Source: Armatimonadota bacterium
Lineage (GTDB): Bacteria; Armatimonadota; UBA5829; DSUL01
Assembly: GCA_020846715.1 (NCBI GenBank)
Contig: JADLDK010000065.1
Coordinates: 1-48,957, forward strand
Length of the DNA stretch: 48,957 bases
Direction of reading: 5' to 3'
The notes beneath the pieces were generated by a model. The model saw nothing but the letters and a program-made list of their open reading frames with translations, was not told the DNA's origin and made no database searches. The translations under genes were made by a program, and so were the position numbers. This document shows, piece by piece, positions 24,206 to 31,133 of this stretch (positions within the stretch are counted from its first letter, which is position 1; every line of letters starts with the position of its first letter).

Positions 24206-25261
24206 ATGGACGACGAACAGAATGTAGCTTCTTCGCAGTCTCCCGCCCCGCCACCACCTTCGGGGGTAGTACCGGGAGGTGGAGTGATGCCTCCTCCAGC
24301 CGCGCCGGTGGCGCAGGCTCGAAGATCGAGTCCCTGGCCGTGGATATTTGGCTGTGGATGTCTCGGCCTGATTGGTGTTTTCATTCTCTTCTGGAGTGCG
24401 ATCGCTGCGCTCGTCTCGTCCGGTTCCACCAAGCCTTTTGGGGACAAAGTCGCGGTTGTCTATGTGACCGGTGCGATTGTCTCATCTCCGGAAGGTGGGC
24501 TGCTTTCGGCGTCATCTGCCTCGTCGGAAGGCATTATAAGAGACCTGCGAGCCGCGGATTCAGACAAATCTGTCAAGGCCATTGTGTTGCGGATAAACTC
24601 ACCAGGTGGCAGCGCTTCTGCTTCTCAGGAGATCTATCAGGAAGTGATACGGATACGCCGTGGGGGCAAGCCCGTGGTTGTATCAATGGCCGACCTGGCG
24701 GCCTCCGGCGGATACTACGTCGCCTCAGCCGCCGACGAGATCTACGCCAATAACGGAACCATCACGGGAAGTATCGGCGTGATTATGCAAAGCACAGACA
24801 TGAGCGCTTTGTTCAAGAAGATCGGTTTCAATCCGCAGGTCGTGAAAAGCGGCGTCCACAAAGATATGTTTGGCCCCAACCGCTCCCTCACAGAGGAAGA
24901 GAACAAGATGGCCAAAGCTATGATTCTCGACATCTACCATCAGTTTGTGAACGATGTCTTTGAAGCGCGAAAAAGCAAGGGGCTTACCATGCCGGCGCTG
25001 ATGAAGATCGCCGACGGGCGTGTGCTGACTGGCGGACAGGCCAAAGCCGCCCGGCTGGTGGACCAGATTGGCACGTTTCAGGATGCAATCCGCGCGGCGG
25101 GCAAACGCGCAGGCATCAGCGGTGAGCCACCTCTATGGAAAGTAAAGCGCAGCTTCTGGGAGACTCTTGCTGAGAGCAAGTTCAACATTCAGCCGAAGGT
25201 CGTCATCAACATGCCGGGCGCCTCTGAGGAGGTGGGGTTGGAGAGTTTGAGAACCCGTTGA
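24206..25261 (+). CDS. sppA: Signal peptide peptidase SppA, 36K type
   Basis: The protein is 351 residues. The ATG at 24206 has GGAG about six bases upstream; the longer frame upstream runs toward the tRNA and is not used. A proline-rich cytoplasmic N-region (PAPPPPSGVVPGG) precedes one membrane helix (about residues 47-72, WIFGCGCLGLIGVFILFW). The protease domain has VYVTGAIVSSPEGG, IVLRINSPGGSASASQEI, VSMADLAASGGYYVASAADE with Ser167 as nucleophile, and VVKSGVHKDMFG with Lys219 as general base. The 52-residue spacing matches the Ser/Lys dyad of Bacillus SppA. It degrades cleaved signal peptides at the membrane. Its stop overlaps the polA start (TTGA), so the two genes are coupled. Confidence 0.95.
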   Translation: MDDEQNVASSQSPAPPPPSGVVPGGGVMPPPAAPVAQARRSSPWPWIFGCGCLGLIGVFILFWSAIAALVSSGSTKPFGDKVAVVYVTGAIVSSPEGGLLSASSASSEGIIRDLRAADSDKSVKAIVLRINSPGGSASASQEIYQEVIRIRRGGKPVVVSMADLAASGGYYVASAADEIYANNGTITGSIGVIMQSTDMSALFKKIGFNPQVVKSGVHKDMFGPNRSLTEEENKMAKAMILDIYHQFVNDVFEARKSKGLTMPALMKIADGRVLTGGQAKAARLVDQIGTFQDAIRAAGKRAGISGEPPLWKVKRSFWETLAESKFNIQPKVVINMPGASEEVGLESLRTR

Positions 25262-27924
25262 GTTCCCCCCAGGAAAAGACCTGCCTGATTGTCGACGGCA
25301 ACAGCCTGCTATACCGGGCTTTCTACGCAGTAAAGTACCTGAGCACGCGACAGGGGCAGCCCACGAACGCCCTGTACGGCTTCGCGACGATGCTGCTGAG
25401 ACTGTTAGGGCAGGTCAGCCCTCAGGCATTCATTGTCGCTTTCGATGCTCCAGCAAAAACGTTTCGGCACGAGGTGTATGAGGAATACAAGGGCACTCGC
25501 AAAGAGACGCCGGATGAGCTGATTTCTCAGGTGGGCATTGCGCGAGACCTGGCGCGAGCGTTGGGCGCTCTCGTGCTTGAGCAGCCGGGTTACGAAGCGG
25601 ACGATATTGTCGGGACCTGCGCAACGCGCGCCGAGCAGACTGGCTATGAAGTCCTTATTGTTACGGGAGATCTCGACGAGCTGCAGCTTGTTTCGGACCA
25701 CATACGCGTCGCTACCACCACCAGAGGTGTCTCAGACGTCACCGTCTATACGCCGGAAGCTGTTGAAGAGCGGTATGGTCTGCACCCGCGGCAATTTGTT
25801 GACTACAAGGCCCTGAAGGGCGACGCGTCCGATAATATCCCTGGCGTCCCCGGGATCGGGGACAAGACAGCTTCCAGACTGGTGCAACAGTACGGCAGCG
25901 TGGAAGAGCTCCTTGCCAGGTTGGATGACCTGCCGCCCAGCAAGGTAAAAGACTCGCTGGAAAACTCCAGGGATCAACTGGCCATGTCCAAAATGCTGGC
26001 GACCATCATCACGGATATGCCGCTGGACGTTGACATCAGCGAACTGCCATCCAGTTCCAGAATGCCCGGAGAAGCGGAACAGTTGTTCCGCTCACTGGAG
26101 TTTGAGACTCTGCTGAAGCGTCTTCCGGGCGCGTCTGCGCCTCCGGAGGCGACTGGAGTTGCCCAGTCGCAGAGCCTTCCGCCCGTCCACCTCATCCCCT
26201 CTGAGCCGGACCTGCGCAAAATGCTTCTGGCGATCGAGGGTGAAGAGGTCGTCTCTTTCTGGATCGATGCGGACTCTGATTTCCGCCCTGTCTCTTTTTC
26301 TTTTGCGACGGATTCGGCCTGCTGGGCGGTGGCTGTGCGCTCTGAAAGCCGTGCGCAGTCCAGCCTGGGTGACGCACTTGACGGGAGCTTTTCCGTCCAG
26401 CCTCAACAGTTCTCTGATCTGTTCGCCTCACTCGAGCGCCCCAAAGCCACACACGACGCTAAGAGAGCGCAACTCCTGCTCGCCACGTGCGGTGTCAATC
26501 TGGCAGCTTGTCAGGATGATACGATGCTGGCCGGCTTTCTGCTGCAACCCGGCCGGGGCAGCTACGATCTGGAATGGCTGGCCATGCAGCATCTCGGACT
26601 GGAGTTGCCCGAAGACGATGCCCTGAGCCGCTCGGCGCGCAAGGCGGCTCTGGTCCGGTTGCTCCGTAAAGTTCTGCGAGATCGTATTGACTCTGAGAGC
26701 CTCCAGAAAGTGTATGCGGATATCGAACTGCCGCTCAGCCCTGTTCTGGCGCGAATGCAACAAGTGGGCGTTGGGATTGACTCCGATGGACTCCGGGCTT
26801 TGTCTCAGGAGATGGCCTCTGAGATCGCTTCTCTCGAAAGAGATATCTATGAACTGGCTGGAACTGAGTTCAGCATCGGATCGCCGAGACAGCTTGGTTC
26901 TGTTCTTTTCGAGAAGCTGCAGCTTCCCTCCGGAAAACGCACCAAGACCGGATATTCCACTGACGCTCAGACACTGGAGTCCCTGGCTGGCGACTTCGAG
27001 ATTGCTGCCAGGGTACTGCAGTGGCGCGAATTGACCAAGCTGAAGGGCGCCTACGCCGATGCGCTGCCCAATCTGGTGGACAAGACCACCGGCAGAATTC
27101 ACACAAGCCTCAACCAGACGGGAGCGGCGACAGGGCGTTTGTCGTCGAGTGATCCCAATCTGCAGAATATCCCTGTTCGCTCAGAGCTTGGAAGGAAGAT
27201 TCGGGCTTCGTTTGTGGCCGCACCGGGCTGCGAGCTGATCTCTGCTGACTATTCACAGATTGAACTGCGCCTGCTGGCGCATATGTCTGGAGACGAGGAG
27301 CTCATTCGCTGCTACACTGCGGGTGAAGATATTCACGTTCGCACCGCTTGCGCTTTGTTTGGTGTGGTTGCTGCCGACGTAAGCCCGGAGATGCGCCGGC
27401 GGGCAAAGACGATCAATTTCAGCGTTATCTACGGCAAGAGCAACTTTGGCCTTTCCAGAGAATTGGGCATCAGCGTCTCCGAAGCTCAGTCCTATATTGA
27501 GAAGTATTTTGCGCAGTATCCCCGAGTCAAGGAGTTCAACGAGCGAGTGCTGGAGCGGGCGCGAGTGGAAGGCTACGTCTCCACGCTTTTTGGACGAAAG
27601 CGCTGGTTTCCGGAACTTCACGCCGGCGATCGCAATGTGCGCGCCAACGCGGAGCGGGCGGCCTTCAACGCCCCCCTGCAGGGGACAGCGGCAGATATAA
27701 TCAAGCTCGCGATGATCAGCCTGGACAAGCTCTTCAGAGACGCGAAGGCGACCATGGTGCTGCAGGTGCACGATGAGCTTGTGTTTGACGCTGACAAAGA
27801 CGCGATCAGCGAAATCGTCCCCGTTGTCAAGCGGGAGATGGAATGCGTCTGCCATCTGGCTGTTCCGCTTGTCGCCGACGTCAAGTGTGGGTTGAACTGG
27901 CGGGACATGCAGCTCTGTTCGTGA
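25258..27924 (+). CDS. polA: DNA polymerase I, proofreading site degenerate
   Basis: The protein is 888 residues. It starts with the TTG at 25258, overlapping the sppA stop; the N-terminus CLIVDGNSLLYRAFYAV is the standard 5'-nuclease start. Residues 1-290 are the 5'-3' exonuclease (VVAFDAPAKTFRHEVYEEYK, GYEADDIVGT, LIVTGDLDELQLV, ALKGDASDNIPGVPGIGDKT). Residues ~310-500 are the 3'-5' exonuclease fold, but its catalytic acids are mostly gone: the DxE motif reads D337-A-D339, the second-motif Asp aligns with Ala, and no Tyr-x3-Asp is found. The polymerase domain is intact: motif A DYSQIELRLLAH with Asp664, motif B RRRAKTINFSVIYG with Lys717 and Tyr725, motif C QVHDE at 836-840. It fills gaps and removes RNA primers. 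Lack of proofreading is an inference from these missing residues. Confidence 0.96.
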   Translation: MSSPQEKTCLIVDGNSLLYRAFYAVKYLSTRQGQPTNALYGFATMLLRLLGQVSPQAFIVAFDAPAKTFRHEVYEEYKGTRKETPDELISQVGIARDLARALGALVLEQPGYEADDIVGTCATRAEQTGYEVLIVTGDLDELQLVSDHIRVATTTRGVSDVTVYTPEAVEERYGLHPRQFVDYKALKGDASDNIPGVPGIGDKTASRLVQQYGSVEELLARLDDLPPSKVKDSLENSRDQLAMSKMLATIITDMPLDVDISELPSSSRMPGEAEQLFRSLEFETLLKRLPGASAPPEATGVAQSQSLPPVHLIPSEPDLRKMLLAIEGEEVVSFWIDADSDFRPVSFSFATDSACWAVAVRSESRAQSSLGDALDGSFSVQPQQFSDLFASLERPKATHDAKRAQLLLATCGVNLAACQDDTMLAGFLLQPGRGSYDLEWLAMQHLGLELPEDDALSRSARKAALVRLLRKVLRDRIDSESLQKVYADIELPLSPVLARMQQVGVGIDSDGLRALSQEMASEIASLERDIYELAGTEFSIGSPRQLGSVLFEKLQLPSGKRTKTGYSTDAQTLESLAGDFEIAARVLQWRELTKLKGAYADALPNLVDKTTGRIHTSLNQTGAATGRLSSSDPNLQNIPVRSELGRKIRASFVAAPGCELISADYSQIELRLLAHMSGDEELIRCYTAGEDIHVRTACALFGVVAADVSPEMRRRAKTINFSVIYGKSNFGLSRELGISVSEAQSYIEKYFAQYPRVKEFNERVLERARVEGYVSTLFGRKRWFPELHAGDRNVRANAERAAFNAPLQGTAADIIKLAMISLDKLFRDAKATMVLQVHDELVFDADKDAISEIVPVVKREMECVCHLAVPLVADVKCGLNWRDMQLCS

Positions 27925-27961
27925 ATTTCGCAGTTGCGCGAATATGCCTGACAGCGCTATT

Positions 27962-27986
27962 AAAACAGAATCGTAGGCTGTTTTTT
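27962..27986 (+). terminator. Probable weak terminator after polA
   Basis: AAAACAG and CTGTTTT form a 7-bp AT-rich stem around a nine-base loop, with the T-run continuing to 27986. The stem is weak, but the position 38 bases after the polA stop and before the rpsA promoter is right. Confidence 0.55.
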
Positions 27987-28011
27987 CTATGACAGAGGAA
28001 TGCTTGGGCTG

Positions 28012-28040
28012 TTGTAGAACAAAGCAACGTCTGCTAGAAT
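28012..28040 (+). promoter_or_regulatory. Promoter of rpsA
   Basis: TTGTAG (28012-28017) and TAGAAT (28035-28040) are 17 bases apart, and TG at 28032-28033 makes it an extended -10. Transcription would start near 28047 and give a leader of about 168 nt. Confidence 0.7.
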
Positions 28041-28046
28041 AATTAG

Positions 28047-28214
28047 TCCTGCTCTTCAGTAGGTTGATGCGCTGCAGTCGCGGCGGCTCCTCAACAGGAG
28101 TGGGGCAACTTACAGGGTGCGGATGCGCCCAACAAATCGACATTGCATTGCAGAAGGCCTTCAGGATGTCGGCAATCGTTATGCCGGCTGCCTTTTGCGG
28201 AGAAGGAGTACGTT
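28047..28214 (+). promoter_or_regulatory. Structured rpsA leader
   Basis: The leader can form several hairpins: CTCCT/AGGAG with a CAAC loop (28087-28100), GGGTGC/GCGCCC with a GGAT loop (about 28114-28129), and CGGCA/TGCCG (about 28170-28193) just before the Shine-Dalgarno AAGGAG at 28203. In E. coli, S1 represses its own mRNA by binding a structured leader, so autoregulation is a reasonable idea. It has not been shown here. Confidence 0.4.
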
Positions 28215-29969
28215 ATGTTCCAGGACAAGGCCGACCCGCTGAGGATGTTGCGGCTTGGATTTTCTGCCGTGACAGACCAGGAAGCGGGCGACGTGGCCGG
28301 TGGTGGCGGGGGTCCGGAGCCACCGGATGACGTGGACGCTGCCGTGCAGGCGGCGGACACCTCTGCGTCGGGCGATGTGTCAACTGGAGAGGACAATAAT
28401 CGCGTGCAGACTGGGTCCAGTGAGGAGCCCGATGTGACAATGTCTGACGCAGACGCCTTCGAAGAGGCTCTCAGAGAGATGCCGGTCGAGAAGAGGCGGG
28501 TGGACTACTCGGGGACGTTTCAGGCTTTGCGCGAGCACGATGTGGTCGAGGGAATAGTCGTTCACATCGACCGCGAGGGAGTTCTGGTTGACGTCGGGAT
28601 GAAGTCCGAAGGCGTCATCCGGATGAATGAACTCACGCGTGATCCCTTCCAGAACCCCGAAGACGTAGTCTCCGTTGGCGAACGCATTAAAGTCTACGTG
28701 CTGGAGACTGAAAGCCAGGACGGACAACTCCTTCTCTCCAAGAAGCGCGCCGACTTCGAAGTTGCGTGGGAGCGGGTTGAAGAGGCCAGCAAGTCGGGCA
28801 AGGTGCTTACCGCTATGGTTAGCGACCGCGTCAAGGGCGGTCTGGTCGTAGACCTTGGCATACGCGGTTTCGTTCCAGCCTCCCATGTGGGCAGCGGAAA
28901 AGTCCAGAACCTGGACAAGTTCATCGGTCAGTCTTTGCCTCTGAAAGTCATTGAAGTGGACCGGGAGCGACGCAAAGTGGTGCTTTCTCACCGCAACGCC
29001 ATTGAGGAGGAGCGGGAGAAGAAGCGCTCAGAGACGCTCGAAACGCTGGCCGAGGGGCAAATTCGCACTGGCGTGGTGCGACGCATCACCGACTACGGCG
29101 CCTTTGTCGACCTTGGCGGAATTGACGGCCTGCTGCACATCAGTGAGATGTCCTGGACCCGGATCAACCATCCGAGTGAGGCTGCCAAGGTTGGACAGAA
29201 AATCCAGGTGATGGTGCTCAAGATGAATCTTGAGTCTGGTCGCGTCTCTCTGGGTATGCGCCAGATTCTGCCGGATCCGTGGCAGGGCGTCGGGGAGCGA
29301 TTCCATATTGGGGACGTTGTCAACGGCAAGGTCACGCGGTTAGTACCCTTTGGGGCGTTCGTCCAACTTGAAGAGGGCGTCGAAGCCATTGTCCCGAACT
29401 CCGAGCTCTCACACCGGCGTGTTAAGAAGCCGGAGCAGGTTGTCTCTGTTGGAGATGACGTAGAAGCCAAAGTGCTGGATGTCCGGCCAGAAGAGCGCCG
29501 AATGACGCTTTCGATGCGAGCTCTAATGCAGGATCGGGGCGAAGAGCCGATGCACATACCACAGCCCAGTTACTCCGGCGGTGGCGGTGGTGGAGGTGGC
29601 CGGGAGGCTCCACGCACGACCATTGCCGATATGCTTGGTGAAGGGTTTGCGGAGAAGCGCCTTGAGTTTGAGCGCGAGCTTGAAGGCAAAGGAAAGGGCA
29701 AGCGCCGTAAAGAGAAGGCCCGAGCGGCGGAGCGCGCCGAGGAAGAGGCTTATGGCGATCTCTCAGACGAAGAGCTGCTGGATCTGGCGGTGACTCCCGC
29801 TGTGGAGGAGGAGCCGGATCACGAAGAAGCGGAAGCTGATGTCCAGGCCGCCAGCAGTGAGGAGGCCGAAGATGCTGCGCCGGAGCCGTCCGAACCGGAA
29901 CCCGTTGCGCAAAGCTCAGATGAGCCATCGGAGGAGTCTCTCGGCACTGATGAGAGTGAGCAGGCCTGA
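28215..29969 (+). CDS. rpsA: 30S ribosomal protein S1 with four S1 domains
   Basis: The protein is 584 residues. The ATG at 28215 has AAGGAG six bases upstream. After an acidic N-extension of about 110 residues come four S1 RNA-binding domains: VVEGIVVHIDREGVLVDVG, VLTAMVSDRVKGGLVVDLG, QIRTGVVRRITDYGAFVDLG (with LLHISEMSW) and VVNGKVTRLVPFGAFVQLEE. E. coli S1 has six; four is common outside Proteobacteria. The C-terminus is unusual: a run of seven glycines, a basic stretch (GKGKGKRRKEKARAAER) and a long Glu-rich tail. S1 binds single-stranded mRNA leaders and the ribosome to start translation. The N- and C-terminal low-complexity tails have no assigned function. A strong terminator follows. 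Confidence 0.93.
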   Translation: MFQDKADPLRMLRLGFSAVTDQEAGDVAGGGGGPEPPDDVDAAVQAADTSASGDVSTGEDNNRVQTGSSEEPDVTMSDADAFEEALREMPVEKRRVDYSGTFQALREHDVVEGIVVHIDREGVLVDVGMKSEGVIRMNELTRDPFQNPEDVVSVGERIKVYVLETESQDGQLLLSKKRADFEVAWERVEEASKSGKVLTAMVSDRVKGGLVVDLGIRGFVPASHVGSGKVQNLDKFIGQSLPLKVIEVDRERRKVVLSHRNAIEEEREKKRSETLETLAEGQIRTGVVRRITDYGAFVDLGGIDGLLHISEMSWTRINHPSEAAKVGQKIQVMVLKMNLESGRVSLGMRQILPDPWQGVGERFHIGDVVNGKVTRLVPFGAFVQLEEGVEAIVPNSELSHRRVKKPEQVVSVGDDVEAKVLDVRPEERRMTLSMRALMQDRGEEPMHIPQPSYSGGGGGGGGREAPRTTIADMLGEGFAEKRLEFERELEGKGKGKRRKEKARAAERAEEEAYGDLSDEELLDLAVTPAVEEEPDHEEAEADVQAASSEEAEDAAPEPSEPEPVAQSSDEPSEESLGTDESEQA

Positions 29970-30011
29970 TTCTGGCTGCGTTCACATCCTGTAAATGTGA
30001 TTTCTCCAAAG

Positions 30012-30044
30012 CCCCCGGACAACGTCTGGGGGTTTCTTTCTTTT
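30012..30044 (+). terminator. Rho-independent terminator after rpsA
   Basis: CCCCCGGAC and GTCTGGGGG form a 9-bp stem (one G-U pair) with a three-base loop, followed by TTTCTTTCTTTT. It lies 42 bases after the rpsA stop. Confidence 0.9.
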
Positions 30045-30108
30045 CGGGCTTTCCCGTCCTTCAAGCGCGGCGGGCCTGTGAAGTGACTTGCAGACAGAGT
30101 GCTTTGAG

Positions 30109-30738
30109 ATGGCTTTATCTGTCGGACTGACTGGCGGCATAGCCAGCGGAAAGTCCACTGTGCTTGCGATGCTTGCTGAGCGCGGCGCGCGGACCGTGTC
30201 TGCGGACGGCATTGTCCACCGATTGCTTGCAGAGTCTTTGGACCTGAAGGACGCTGTGTGCCGCGCTTTCGGGCAGGCTGTGCTTGATCAAGATGGCGCA
30301 GTAGACCGGGCAGCTCTGGCTAAGGTCGTCTTCTCAGATGAGACCCGGCGCAAACGGCTCGAAGCCCTGGTCCATCCGCTCGTACGCTCAGAAGTCGAGT
30401 CTTGGCTGGCTGAGGACACAGGAATCCGCACTATCAACGTCGCCGAAATACCTCTGCTGTTTGAAACCGGGTCGTCCTACAGCTTTGACCTGACGGTTGT
30501 TGTCTGGACGCAACAAAATCTGCAGTTGCGTCGTCTGCAGAACAAGTATCTGGACCCTGTTGAAGCGCAGAGCCGGATCGCCGCGCAGATGTCGCTGGAT
30601 GAAAAGGCTGTGCGAGCGGATTTTGTCGTTCACAACTGCGCAGGTTTGGCTGAGCTCTCAGCGGAGACTGACAAGTTGTGGGTTTTTTTGACAGAGCGCC
30701 TGACAGCGAAGGACAGAGGACTCCAGACGCGTAAGTAA
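30109..30738 (+). CDS. coaE: Dephospho-CoA kinase
   Basis: The protein is 209 residues, the normal CoaE length. The ATG at 30109 leads straight into the P-loop VGLTGGIASGKSTVLAML; the upstream in-frame start adds seven residues with no support. Other family marks are TVSADGIVHRLLAES (usually DAD; here SAD), LAKVVFSDETRRKRLEALVHPLV, INVAEIPLLFETG and the lid region RRLQNKYLDPVEAQSRIAAQ. It phosphorylates the ribose 3'-OH of dephospho-CoA in the last step of CoA synthesis. The replaced first Asp in the SAD motif is worth noting but may be tolerated. The Shine-Dalgarno sequence is weak. It stands after the rpsA terminator, so it needs its own promoter, which I could not find. Confidence 0.93.
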   Translation: MALSVGLTGGIASGKSTVLAMLAERGARTVSADGIVHRLLAESLDLKDAVCRAFGQAVLDQDGAVDRAALAKVVFSDETRRKRLEALVHPLVRSEVESWLAEDTGIRTINVAEIPLLFETGSSYSFDLTVVVWTQQNLQLRRLQNKYLDPVEAQSRIAAQMSLDEKAVRADFVVHNCAGLAELSAETDKLWVFLTERLTAKDRGLQTRK

Positions 30739-31133
30739 TGGGATGGCCACGCAGGTTCCACGCAGCGGTGTGCGGACTGCTGAGGGCGCCCCGCGTAGAG
30801 TTGACGGCGTCGTGTCGCACTCCAGGTAAGGAGCGAGCTTCTTTGGGGTGGACTCAGCCTTTGTGGCCGTCCAGATGTTCGGCTACGCTGGTGCGTGGCG
30901 CATTAGTGTTATTTGTTGCTTGGTGAATTCGGACGTGATAATATCTCTGGACAGATCGGCAGGCGCGTCTCCCCTCGACTATGTGCGAGCGGAGACTTTT
31001 GTCTGTACCGGTGTTGTCACACAGAGGCTGGCTGGCCAGATCGCCTGGCGTGTCTGAGTTCGGCTATTATCTCGAGTCGCGATCGCATTCAGTAAACTGA
31101 AACTAAGATTAGCGCGGGGAGGAAAGGCGTCTT
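30739..31133 (+). other. Gene-free region upstream of the CsgG/FlgT-like gene
   Basis: This 395-base stretch has no convincing ORF on either strand. It holds the promoter described at 30916-30944, followed by a leader of about 185 nt. A Shine-Dalgarno GGGGAGG at 31116-31122 lies 11 bases before the TTG start. No terminator for coaE was seen. Confidence 0.6.
30916..30944 (+). promoter_or_regulatory. Promoter of the CsgG/FlgT-like gene
   Basis: TTGCTT (30916-30921) and TAATAT (30939-30944) are 17 bases apart, with TG at 30936-30937 completing an extended -10. Confidence 0.65.
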
